A stretch of 64,000 nucleotides of DNA. Source: Kuschelorhynchus macadamiae. Lineage: Eukaryota; Arthropoda; Insecta; Coleoptera; Curculionidae. Location: positions 1,962,001 through 2,026,000 of the forward strand of contig JAUTXW010001306.1 in NCBI GenBank assembly GCA_030620095.1, read 5' to 3'. The notes under the pieces are model-generated. The model ran no database searches, was not told the DNA's origin, and saw nothing but the letters and a program-made list of their open reading frames with translations. A program made the position numbers and the translations under genes. Below, piece after piece: positions 32,205 through 42,759 of the stretch (within the stretch, counting starts at the first letter, position 1; every line of letters begins with the position of its first letter).

Positions 32205-33390
32205 GCATAGCATATTTCAAAAGTTCAAAATGGTGTAAATTCTCGCTACTGCTAATGAAAAATATGAGTGAGGTCCAATTCGATTTGGAATGAGGTCTAG
32301 AAAAATGGGCAAGAGTTTCAAACTCGCACATAAACAATCTCAAAATAAAAAAAGGAATTTAGTTATTTTGCAAATAACTCGGAAACTGTTAACATTTTTA
32401 AGAAATGAAAAAAGGATTATAAAAGAACAAAAAATTACCAATAAAAAAATCTCGACTTTATTATCAATAATTTTCATTTATTTTTGAAAATTACGATGCC
32501 CCAAAACCGGCCGTAACAAGGAAACAAATTATGATAATAATAATTTAAAAAATTATGACATTATCTAAACACTTGAAAGAACAACAACCGGTTGAAAAGG
32601 ATTTTTTTTACTGATTTTTCATAAAATAAATATATTGTTAATTAACAATTTTTTTTAAGTTTTCCTTTATATTTCAAGTTACATAATTTATCACAACTAT
32701 ATTATATACGATTGTAACATTGCGATGTTTTAACTGTTATGTTCTATTCACTTACAGAAACAAAACTATTGATTACTGGAACTAACAAAAAACTAAAAAA
32801 TTGTCAGCTTCAATAACTAAGAAATAATAGATTAAAACTATTTAAAACATGGCTATGCCATAAACTCATATAGTATAGATGTAATAAAGTCTTTTGTTTA
32901 ACATTTTATAAAAAGTCCGTGATTTTTTTCAGCCGGAAATTGTTTCTTTAAGTGTCTAGATATAAATAATACCATATCTTTTTTATATTTATAATTAATA
33001 TTTATTAGCGTATTTTTTTTTACTTATTACTGTCGGTTTTGGAGCATCGTAACGGCTTAGCGCTCGACGAGCGGAACCCTTTTCAACATTAAATTAAAAC
33101 TATTGATAACAGAGATAGAGTGCCGAGAGTCGGATCTTTTTTATTGGAAATATTTTTAAGACTCTTTTTTTAAGATTTCTTAAATGTTAATAGAATTCGA
33201 GTTATATACAAGAAACTAGACTTTTTTTAACTCATTTTAATAATAACATTTAAAATTGTTTATGTGCGGGCTTAAAACTTTCACACATTTTTCAAGACGT
33301 CGCATCATTCTGAATGCAATGAACTTTCACTCATATGTTTACTAGCAGTAGCAAGAATTAACACCATTTTGAGTTTGCGAACTAGAGTAG
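32205..33390. repeat. Long inverted repeat, about 430-bp arms
   Basis: Left arm about 32205-32640, right arm about 32900-33390. Matching landmarks (left; right read in reverse): TCAAAATGGTGTAAATTCTC (32225; 33375), GCTACTGCTAATGAAAAATA, TCGCACATAAACAATCT (32323; 33270), TTATCAATAATTTTCATTTA (32460; 33105), ACGATGCCCCAAAACCGGCC (32492; 33050) and CTAAACACTTGAAAGAACAA. The arms have small indels, including about 25 bases of extra GC-rich sequence in the right arm. The loop is about 260 bases. The frame at 32290-32487 is within the arm and not credible as a gene. Confidence 0.75.
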
Positions 33391-33903
33391 CAGATAAATT
33401 TATTTTTCTCAAATAATATAAAACTTTTTAATTTTAATTATTAGTTATCCACTTTTCTGATTTTCTTTATTTATTTTATTATTATTACATATAGTTTATT
33501 GATTATGATTTGTGTTTATTTTAAGTTCACTAGAAACTAGAATGCTATTTTTTTTTCTAACGTATTAAAGACCAAGTTGGTTTGTTTTACGTATATTAAA
33601 ATATGTTAAAGTTTTTATTAGTATCGGTTTTAGTCACAAATATTTCCGTCAGTTTTTCCGTTGTATTAAAAAAAACAACCTTTAATAAATTCTGCATTCT
33701 GTATTACAACTTACAACCAAAAATATGTGCCGAATTGGTAGTACAGATATTAAAATCAAAATAAGCAGAATTCCTTCGGCTTCGGCCTGGGACAGGCCGA
33801 GGTTCGGCATCAACTTCGACCATAAAATCACCCTCGCTCACTCTTTGTATTATAAAATTTCAACTTAACCGAATACAAAATCAATTAATAAAAAAATTAC
33901 GGC
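33391..33903. other. AT-rich; one GC-rich hairpin
   Basis: CGGCCTG-GGA-CAGGCCG (33783-33799) is a perfect 7-bp hairpin inside a CTTCGGCTTCGGCC...GGTTCGG patch. TE ends can contain such TTCGGCC repeats, but no element could be outlined. Confidence 0.45.
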
Positions 33904-34139
33904 TATAGTCAAAAGCAGGGTTATCGTGCGGGTCATACGATTTATCAACGACAAACTTTTTAAGTTTGTTTTTCTTTTATTGCGTGTAATCATATCCTCC
34001 GCATAAAATCCGGAAGATGAATTAGATTGACCTATGATATTTTCATATGAAAAAAGAGGATAAGCATATAAATACCAGCAGTTGCAAAAATCTTTGAGCG
34101 ATGTCACTTCAAAGTTAGATTGACAAGTCAATGACAAAA

Positions 34140-35384
34140 TGAGTAATAGAAAACGATTTTCGGGTTTTTTCTATCCACAAGGGAAAAAAGGTATTAAATC
34201 TAATAAAATATTACGAAAATGAAAATTCACCGGCCAATATCCAGGAGACAGTAGTAAAAGCTCTGGGAATCGGTATAAGGACTGTGCAGAAAATTGTGCA
34301 TGAAAAAAAGCATAATTTCCTACCGGAGAAGATTAAGAAATGTACACGAAAAAAGCCAAAGACAGAAAACTTTAAGTGACAATGTAAATATGGATGTTCG
34401 TAATGCAATTTACGATTTATACACATCAAAAACTAATATAACCCTTCAAATTTTAAAAGAAGCTTTAAAAAATTGAGCCATATTGGAAATTGGACTAAAA
34501 TCGTTATGCCAGTTGCCACATATAGCAAGTCAGCGTATCCAGTTTTTAAAGAAATGCACGGACAATGTTAATTCAAAATTTAGCAAAGTGGTATTTTTAG
34601 ACGATATTTTCTAATGGAAGTGGTTCGAAATCTTGGCAGGTCGAATCTGTAAAAAGTGTCAAGAGAAAAAAGGGATGTGGGACGGGAAAACGGTTCATCA
34701 TTTTGCATGCAGGTTCTTCAATAGGATTTCTCCTAGGTGCAAGTTTACTGTTTTCTTCAGCATCCAAAAGTATAGACTACCATGATAATATGAACTGTGA
34801 ACTGTTTGAAAAGTGGTTAAAAGAACAATTCATTCCAAATTTAGATGCTCCATCTTTAATAATTCTGGACAATGCATCTTATCATTCAAGAATCTTAAAT
34901 AAACAACCTACTTCATCCTGGAAAAAAAAAAGATATTTATAACTGGCTAATAAAACAAAAAGAAAATCATTTACCTAATATGCTGAAACTAGAACTTCTT
35001 TTAATGGCAAAATCTATTAAAAAACCTACAATATATGCCGTAGATGAAATATTACGGGAAAATGGACATGAGGTTTTACGACTGCCGCCATACCATTGCC
35101 AGTTTAACGCAATAGAATTAATATGGGCTAGGGAAAAATCATATTACGAAAAACACGTGAATGATGGTCTTACATGAGATAAAGTGCAAAGTGTTTGGCA
35201 AGATTCATTAAATTATATTACGCCGGAGTACTGGAAGAAATCTCTGGTACATACGGAGAAATTAATATGGGATTGGTACAATCGAGAACGAGTTCTAGAT
35301 GTCGAAATAGCACCAATGATCATTGCGCCATTTGAGGACGACTCAGAAGATAAGGACTTTTTTAGTGATGATGATATTTTTTAG
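34140..35384 (+). pseudogene. Tc1/IS630-type DDE transposase, decayed
   Basis: The N-terminal helix-turn-helix region reads SPANIQETVVKALGIGIRTV at about 34230-34290. After frame changes, the first catalytic block is FLDDIF at about 34595, where most relatives have DETW. GTGKRFIILHAGSS follows at 34680. The second catalytic Asp is in LIILDNASYHS (about 34857), followed by the long insert ending YNWLIKQKE. The third catalytic residue is Glu in NAIELIWA (about 35108). An acidic C-terminus (FEDDSEDKDFF) ends at 35384. There are at least three frame changes and an in-frame stop at 35175. The family is recognised by these blocks. Confidence 0.8.
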
Positions 35385-35655
35385 TATATAATATTAAAAA
35401 GTTTCTGAAGGATTATATTAGTCTTTGACGTGTATAAATCATAAATTGCATTATGAATATCCAGTTTTGCATTGTAACTTAAGTCTTTTGCCTTTAGATT
35501 TTTTCGTGTACATTTCTTAATTTTCTTCGGAAGTAAATTATGTTTTTCTTTCATGCACAAGTTTCTGTACATTCCTTATACCGATTCTCAGAGCTTTTGC
35601 CACTGGCTCCTGGATATTAGCTAGTGAATTTTAATTTAAAAATTTTTTTATTAGA
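35385..35655 (-). repeat. Inverted copy of the transposase N-terminal region
   Basis: The reverse complement matches 34200-34470 closely (KIKKCTRKN, then DIHNAIYDLYTSKTNIIL on the minus strand versus DVRNAIYDLYTSKTNITL on the plus strand). It lies immediately after the transposase stop, so the element contains its own N-terminal coding region as an inverted repeat about 1.2 kb apart. Confidence 0.8.
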
Positions 35656-35852
35656 TTTGACACCATTTTTTGCTTACTTTTTTAGTACATTTGTAATTTT
35701 GTAGGCGATAAATAAATAATTATAGAATACTTGTTCCAATTTTAAAGCGTGTTTAAAATAAGTAAATTTTTTTATTAATTATAAAACAAAATTTGATAGA
35801 TAAAAATCGGTAAAATCGCTTTACCAGAAATTCGGGGCTAACGAAAAATAAA

Positions 35853-36073
<221 letters not shown>

Positions 36074-36535
36074 CAAAAGTGTATAATATTTTTGCAAAAT
36101 ACATTTTTTTTGTTATCACAATACAAAGAAAAACAAGTTTTCTTTGCACTGGGGTGGCCGCATTTAAACAAATGACACTGTATAAGTGGTTATATTTTTA
36201 GATCAAGCGGGGCTCATAATTTTTGGTGATTGATAAAAAAATCTCACTTTCATTAAGTGGCTGTATGAACAGAACATATCCTGATTGTTCTACTGATTCG
36301 AACCACCTTCCGACTTTATTAAGGCGGTTGCCATTTTGTGTATTTTTGTTTTTGCCTACCATAAAATTTTAACCAAATACATATTTAGCGAATTTTCTTA
36401 TTGAGTCCCTCGGCATTTAATATATAAAATAATATTAAGTGGCTGTCTTAATAATATTGCGTAATATAATAAAAAAAAACTATTTTATTTCTCTCTGTGT
36501 ATTTGTAAATAGCCCATCGAGATTTAATAGCTCGT

Positions 36536-36571
36536 AAAATGTTGTGTGATTCTTTTATCACACAACATTTT
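36536..36571. other. Perfect 15-bp hairpin
   Basis: AAAATGTTGTGTGAT (36536-36550), loop TCTTTT, then ATCACACAACATTTT (36557-36571). It lies in the right part of the Tc1-type element, about 50 bases inside the right TIR. Confidence 0.85.
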
Positions 36572-36650
36572 GGTATTCACTGTGTTTTCTGATTTGATTC
36601 ATAATTTTGTTGACCTTTGGACCCGCACGATAAGACCGCATTAGACTATA

Positions 36651-37549
36651 TCAATTATTCAAATAACAATAAGAAAATTAGAATGCTACAGCGATAAACC
36701 CTATTCATTGCCAACAAGGTGACAAGAAATATGTATTAAGTAGACTTGTTTGAGTGTACCATAAACTATAGTATTTTCAAAACCAAGATAACGATTAGGA
36801 AAATAAAACCACCATTGATCAAGTGAATATTACAATCGATCATGTTACATCGACGGCCGTCATTATGACATGTTCTATTGAAATGTTCACGGAATCACTG
36901 GTAGTTCTATTTTCATAATATGCACCTTGGTTTTAGATATTCTATAATATTCCCTTCAATACTCCAAACACGTATAGTTGCTGCAATTTAGATCTGGAAA
37001 GTATTATGTCATATTGTAAGTGTTACTTTCCTACCTTCAGCATGTCATTTTGTTCATATTACTTAAGTACAGTGAGAAAAGGAAACTAATTTTGTTACTT
37101 TAAGAAGGTTAGTAAAATCGATGGGTAGCTGAAAGATGTCAGATATCAAAAAAAAAGAAATAGGATGAAAAACACTCTTTTTAAAAAGATGTAAGAAGTC
37201 GAGACCTACGACAAATTTCTCAGGTTAATTAGAATTACCAGAAATCGTACAAGATAATAACCCAACTTGCGTAATACCTCTGTATTCAAAAACATGTTTA
37301 GCCGAAATTAGCAAAGAACAAAGGGTTGATTTTTAGTGACGCTGTACTGATCGGGTACCGGACAGGTGGTCTCATGCGTTCCAGATAGTCTAAGATGGAG
37401 AAAGATATATCCAAAATGGAGGCCCTATAAATTATTATCAATAGTCTAATTTTGTTATTAAAAATATTGCTTTATAATATTTTTTATCCTTTTTTCATTA
37501 TAACATTGTGTTTTATTTAAAATGAAACTGTATTCAAAATAGTTAGTCC
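36651..37549. other. AT-rich, no gene seen
   Basis: Spacer between the Tc1-type element and the pogo element. Nothing recognised. Confidence 0.4.
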
Positions 37550-37551
37550 TA

Positions 37552-37577
37552 GGGGAGAACCCCCTACAGTGGCCACC
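37552..37577 (+). repeat. Left TIR of pogo element
   Basis: GGGGAGAACC-C-CCTACAGTGGCCA; pairs with 40348-40373 with one mismatch in the first 24 bases. Confidence 0.9.
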
Positions 37578-37922
37578 TTTCAAGATATGTTGCTGTAATT
37601 CAACTATTTCAATCATTTTATTATTTAATTATATATTTATAGAAACCTGGAAATGTTAGTTATACCATATGTTACGTGTAAAATAAAAAAAAAATAAATT
37701 AGGAAAAAAAAGTAATATTTTTTAAAAGTTTAAAAATGTGGCCACTGTTGGAGAAAGAAAGGTACACTGGCCACCCCATACCCCAACAATGGTCACTGCT
37801 TTTTAAACCAAAATAAAGGATTTATTTATGGTTATTATATTTATTATTTGGTATAAAAATGAACTAAATGAATAATTTCAAACTGTATAAACACATGTCT
37901 ACGAAACGGGAGACAAGAAATC

Positions 37923-39917
37923 TTATGATACATTATAACTACTTAAGTCAATAGAAAACACAAATGAATTGTTCATCCTTGAAGTGCCCCCAGTGACACT
38001 TGGTTCAGGAAGCCCAATTTCTATATCCCTCTTCATGATGGTGGAAATGTCTGGAACTAAGGGGAAAACAAACTTCTTATGCTGGTATCGTAAAAATGAC
38101 ACATCATATTCATCGTCTTGAGGATGAATTTCGGTAACTTGACCTACGTAATATTTGATAGTTTTTTTTGTAGGAAATCTTACAAGGACAAAACTGTTAA
38201 CCTTTATGTCATCTAATTGATTTAAGGTCATATTGTCCTCCCCTTCAAACGATTCGGTACACGTTGACGAGGCATATGAAATATTATCGTCGCTGTCACT
38301 AGAAGAACTGGAATTGGGCCGCTTGTTATTTTTCTTTTTTTTAATTGGTATCAGAGACTTCAGGGGTAAATCGTCCTCATCTTGAAAAACTGCTCTTTTT
38401 ACTACCGTTTTCTTTACTATCTCTTCAGTTTGAAACTTCTCCATAACTGGGGTGCTAGTTAGAATTTCTGTGCTCCTTTTCTTTCTATTTAGTGTGGTTT
38501 TCTTACATTTGGTAGCTTTCGGATATGGTGCAATAGTCTCCGGTGAAAAGTATAAATGAGTTCCTTGTGTTACATTGGCATTTTCAACATCTGTACGTCC
38601 TTCATTTGAGGGTCCTGCATGGGGTGAGTTTTGGGTATTTTCTTGAAGTAGAGGTTGATCTGTTACAGATGCTGGAATAAACTCGCTTACATCATAAATG
38701 GCACTCTTGAGTGGACATATTCCAGTGTGTTTGAACGCCGATACGATATTGTTTGTTGTAAAAGCCAATGGATAGGCTTGTCCTAATATCTCACTTATAT
38801 CGTAGATAGTTATTCTTAGACCAGGATGGTTAGTTATCCACTTATTGCATTCATTATTATATTGTCGTTTTAATGGACCATAAACACATTTATCCAGGGG
38901 CTGGAGTTTATGGCTTGTATGTGGCGGTAATGTTAGAAGCTGCACGTTATTTTGTTTAGCCATTTTAATAACGTCAAGAGAAATATGGCTCTCATGGTTA
39001 TCCATCAGTAGAAGAACCGGGAAGTCTGCCGTTGGTCTAGCGTGGTTGATAAAATAATGAAACCATTTATGAAATATTTCTTTATTTATCCAACCGCTGA
39101 GAGAAGCATCACCTTGTACTCCAGGTGGTCCACCTTTAAGCATATGTGATTTGAAATTTTTCCGCGGAAATATTAAGAAAGGCGGGATAGAGTTACCTAT
39201 TGCATTGATGGCTCCAATCATGGTAACAAGGGTGCCTCTTTCACTTGATGTTATTTTCCCTATTTGTTTTTGGCCCTTGGTCGCTATAACTTTACTGGAG
39301 CCTTGGACTGTTGTAAGGCCAGTCTCGTCTATATTATATACTTGGGCAGGAGTATATTTATATTTTTCATATAAAACGGTAAGATTTGTGAAAAACTTAT
39401 CAACAACTGGTTTATTAAATCCCATTGCTCTAGCCAAGGACGTTGCTTCAGCAGATCGAATAGAAATGCTCCTATTTCTTTTCATAAATTTATAAAACCA
39501 GTTTTTTCCAGCACACTTATTCTTCCTCCAATTGTTTGGAATCTTCTTATCAAAAGCAACAGCTAATTCATAAGCAAAAAATCGTACTTGCGTTGGACTC
39601 AACCCGTAGTGCAAATTCGCCATCTGCTTCAAATAATCTGTAAGTTTTTCCTCTTCAGATTTGCTGAACACTTTGTTGACTTCATAATTTGGTGTAAGTC
39701 GTGGTGTTCTCCCTACATCCATGTTGGCAAAATCAGCATCAACTCCCGCTCGATCGCATTTTGATTTATAACGTCTTAAGGTGGTCCTTGCGATCTTGAA
39801 TTCCTGGGCCGCTTTTTTAACACTCCAACCACCTTCAAATATACGGTAAAGAGCCTCTCTCATTGTTGCAGCACTGGTTTTTCCAATGTTGGATCTCTTG
39901 GACCTTGATTCGTCCAT
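37923..39917 (-). CDS. Pogo-type transposase, intact, 664 aa
   Basis: Single open frame, ATG at 39917. Residues 15-53 form a psq-type helix-turn-helix (MREALYRIFEGGWSVKKAAQ). Residues about 85-165 form a CENP-B-like second DNA-binding domain ending near SIRSAEATSLARA. The DDE_1 catalytic core has D197 (NIDETGL), D306 (LLMDNHESH) and D342 (QPLDKCVYGPLK), so the last two are 35 residues apart, the pogo DDxD pattern. Residues about 480-560 are basic with a serine/aspartate run. Residues about 575-620 (VNSFVLVRFPTKKTIKYYVG) resemble a small barrel seen at the C-terminus of many insect relatives. It should cut at the TIRs and insert at TA. No frame damage is seen; the start fits the psq domain. 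Confidence 0.93.
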   Translation of the reverse strand: MDESRSKRSNIGKTSAATMREALYRIFEGGWSVKKAAQEFKIARTTLRRYKSKCDRAGVDADFANMDVGRTPRLTPNYEVNKVFSKSEEEKLTDYLKQMANLHYGLSPTQVRFFAYELAVAFDKKIPNNWRKNKCAGKNWFYKFMKRNRSISIRSAEATSLARAMGFNKPVVDKFFTNLTVLYEKYKYTPAQVYNIDETGLTTVQGSSKVIATKGQKQIGKITSSERGTLVTMIGAINAIGNSIPPFLIFPRKNFKSHMLKGGPPGVQGDASLSGWINKEIFHKWFHYFINHARPTADFPVLLLMDNHESHISLDVIKMAKQNNVQLLTLPPHTSHKLQPLDKCVYGPLKRQYNNECNKWITNHPGLRITIYDISEILGQAYPLAFTTNNIVSAFKHTGICPLKSAIYDVSEFIPASVTDQPLLQENTQNSPHAGPSNEGRTDVENANVTQGTHLYFSPETIAPYPKATKCKKTTLNRKKRSTEILTSTPVMEKFQTEEIVKKTVVKRAVFQDEDDLPLKSLIPIKKKKNNKRPNSSSSSDSDDNISYASSTCTESFEGEDNMTLNQLDDIKVNSFVLVRFPTKKTIKYYVGQVTEIHPQDDEYDVSFLRYQHKKFVFPLVPDISTIMKRDIEIGLPEPSVTGGTSRMNNSFVFSIDLSSYNVS

Positions 39918-39943
39918 AATGCTGAAAAAAAAAGGAACCTACA

Positions 39944-40012
39944 GTGGCTTTTAGTGGCACTTTAGTAGTGGCCACTGTTAAAAACAACAACCCTGGCCAC
40001 TGTTAGAGAAAC
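39944..40012. promoter_or_regulatory. Subterminal GGCCACTGTT repeats (likely transposase sites / promoter)
   Basis: AGTGGCCACTGTTA (39967) and CTGGCCACTGTTAGAGAAAC (39993) lie just upstream of the transposase ATG. A similar GTGGCCACTGTTGGAGAAAG is at about 37739 near the other end, with two more at 40333-40360. The placement suggests that transposase binding and self-regulation overlap the gene's 5' region. Confidence 0.6.
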
Positions 40013-40347
40013 CACGTTTTCTAAACGTTTGATCAAAACAAATTCAAACGCTATTATTCTTAAGAAATAAAAGGTACAAAATATAACTAATATACTGCAG
40101 TTAATTTTAAAAATATTACCAGCTTATGGTTACAAAGCATTACGAAATAAACAAAGAGCAAACATACCTGTAAACGTAACTTACGGCAGCCAAAAAAGCG
40201 ATGCTCTCTCTACTACATAAACAATGAGACTGACCAAAACGTGGACCGACGTATTTTCGAGTACGACTACTTAACTCTTTAATTCATAGATGGCGACGGT
40301 AACTGAAGTGAATTTATTATATTACAAAGATATGGCCACTGTTAAAG

Positions 40348-40373
40348 ACTGGCCACTGTAGGAGGTTCTCCCC
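40348..40373 (-). repeat. Right TIR of pogo element
   Basis: Partner of the left TIR; ends TTCTCCCC then TA. Confidence 0.9.
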
Positions 40374-40375
40374 TA

Positions 40376-42379
40376 CTTTTTATATTGTCGATTACATATA
40401 CACTTTGACGTGCACAGTTTATTATTTCTACATTTCAGGAAACCATGTTTAAACTAAAGCTATTATTACTCTTTGCTTTTAGGTAATACAATATTTTTAA
40501 ACCTTGATTCACATAAAACTTTTAATATTTTTATCGGCAAATACTCCAAAGTCCTTAGCGCATAAAGACATGTCTTTTGTTCCATCGGTCTACCTATCTG
40601 ATTGTTTGCGGTTAGCTAAAAGCTGCTTATTCAATTGATATTCAATTTTACAAAAAAGGAGATCGTGCATGTACGTATTCCCGCGATTTTCTCTGCAAGT
40701 ACTTTGCAGGTTTGAATGGAATTGTAGAGTTGTAAAGCTTTAATTACTTATATGAAATATTCTCTTATCAATCATAAATAGTGAAGTTGTATTGGTGAAC
40801 ACATAATATATTTTGCAATTCAAATAAGAAGCTAATCAATTAAACTCGAATAAAAACTAAGAATCGGTAGTACAAAATATACAAAAATGCGTAAATATCT
40901 TATATAATGTATAAAAATTAAAACTAAAATTAGGAAAACGAATAAACTAAAAGTTAGCGCTAAAAAATAAAATCAAAGTAAATAGAAAAAAACAGAACAA
41001 CTTCAAAAAGAAATAGAAAGTACAACTAGTAAACAATAATAAATAAATATTTCTTGAGTTATTTGACCATTTTATATCTTTAAAAGGTAGGAGTTATTAA
41101 GTGCGGCAACTAATATGAAAAACATACCTTTTCTTAGTACCTAGTAGTATGGTAGTTTGACGCCGACTTCATAAGTCAACTTTTAAGGTTGGTGCTTTTC
41201 TTTAAGCATTTTTTTTAAGTCGGTTTGTATTATTTTTATTTTAATCTTGTTTTAATTCTTTACATTTACTTTAAAGCGGTGAATGAGTTTGGTCAATAGC
41301 ATTTTGGCAATATGTATAAATTGATCAGTATACATCCTCGTTAAATAAATAAATGAATAAAGGGTCGTTAAAATACTTTAGAAACTTAAAACATAAAAAT
41401 AATACAAACCATTGGTAAGTTTACTAGACTAGGGTCTTTTCTCATAATAAGAAATACACGTGATCTTGCCACTAAATTCTTAAATAAAAAGAAGAAGACA
41501 ATTTGTCTGTTTTTTAGTTCATCAGCACATTCGCCTCTTTTCTCTTCTTACTAGAAAAATTCCGGTTTAATCCAATTCGCCGATTGTTTTAAGAGCTATG
41601 GAGTTCAGAGCTTTATTTTATTACTATTCTCGTTCGTTGCTTTATCTTAACTGCTTTTGATGAAAAGTGGATCACTAGCTTTTTTGGGGCAAATTTGAGG
41701 TTAAATATTTAGAAAAAGAAAATATTTAACGGAATGCACCTAGTAGCATTTAATAGAAACTTCCTTTGTGAATAAACCAGTGTCATAGTTTTTACCAAAA
41801 TAATAGATGATTTTTTTGTATAAAGGGTATCAAGAAGTCAATATTTTGTTCTCCAGTATTCATGAGTTCTAAGTTACTATTATAAAATTATTTAGTTTTT
41901 AACACGTTTTTATTAGCTCCATTTGTGCGTAAGGTGCCGCGTATGTGAACAAATTTAGGAAGTCGATTTTAACCTACTTCTAAACCTCGTATCAATTGGA
42001 AATTTTGCAAGTGTATGTAATTCGGATGACAATACCTTCAACTTGACAACGGCTCAAGTTTGGGCTGATTTGGCTTATTTTGACGATGACACCGATGGTG
42101 TCAGTAAGTAAACCCGTTCAGCTTGGGCTCATGGTTTATTTTGACGAGTCAAATATATTACCAGAATATGTTAAAGATCTTTTAAGACCAAACACTAAAA
42201 ATTTAATTATAGTTTAAAAAAAAACTAAAAAACACGCAACAACATGTTAGTAATGCACTATAAAGTACTAAATATTGTAATTTACTTAAAATGTTTTATT
42301 ATGATATATCTATTCAACCTTTGACAATTCAATGACTCAGCCAACAAGCGTGGGGAGTATATTGTACCTTTGATGTATG
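40376..42379. other. AT-rich, no gene; small repeats
   Basis: GGTTTGTATTATTTTTATTTT (about 41222) returns inverted near 41392, and a (TAAA)n run near 41343 may be the tail of a vanished non-LTR element. Nothing else recognised. Confidence 0.45.
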
Positions 42380-42615
42380 CGTTGTCATATATGTATGTCA
42401 TGAGATTCAAAAAATTTGAGTGAATTCGCGTTGCTTAGTGCTCTTAGAACTGCTTCAGTTTCCATACAGTCAAAAGCTTTTTGATAGTCCACGAATGCCA
42501 AATGTATGGTTATTCCGCGCTTTTTTTTATAGGAGTGCGTATCATTGTAAATGGTCAACAGTAATGAAATTCTTGCAAAATCTCGCTTGGTCGATTGGTT
42601 GGTAGGAGTCTGTTT
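42380..42615 (-). pseudogene. Non-LTR RT fragment, motif A only
   Basis: On the minus strand the frame reads THSYKKKRGITIHLAFVDYQ and then KAFDCMETEAVLRAL. This is the RT motif A block of an RTE/CR1-style 'endonuclease-reverse transcriptase' ('LHLAFVDYeKAFDsve'). Both neighbouring motifs are missing. The plus-strand frame at 42420-42605 is its shadow. Confidence 0.7.
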
Positions 42616-42759
42616 TGTTTATTAGTCTACTAGTATCTTATACAAGTGAGATGAAAAGCTTATCAGTTAGTAAGTTCTATATTATTTCTGTCTTTATATC
42701 AATCTTCATACCAAAAAAACTAAATTAAAAATATTAACACACTTCATTCATATTTTTTC

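Larger units (their letters stand above)
37552..40373. mobile_element. Complete pogo-type DNA transposon, 2822 bp
   Basis: The ends GGGGAGAACCCCCTACAG (37552) and the reverse complement of the right end (ending 40373) match at 23 of the first 24 positions. Each end is bordered by TA (37550-37551, 40374-40375), the pogo/Tc1 target duplication. The single gene fills the minus strand. The motif TGGCCACTGTT is repeated near both ends, which is the layout of transposase binding sites. Intact ends, intact gene and intact target duplication suggest a recent, possibly autonomous copy. Confidence 0.9.

Noticed and set aside
32290..32487. 65-codon lysine-rich frame
   Set aside because: Lies inside one arm of a long inverted repeat; AT-driven composition and no family features.
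33865..34137. 90-codon minus frame with a hydrophobic C-terminus
   Set aside because: Overlaps the Tc1-type TIR and has no homology I recognise; probably chance.
39151..39495. 114-codon plus-strand frame
   Set aside because: Shadow of the pogo transposase on the other strand.
42420..42605. 61-codon plus frame as a gene
   Set aside because: Shadow of the minus-strand RT motif A fragment.
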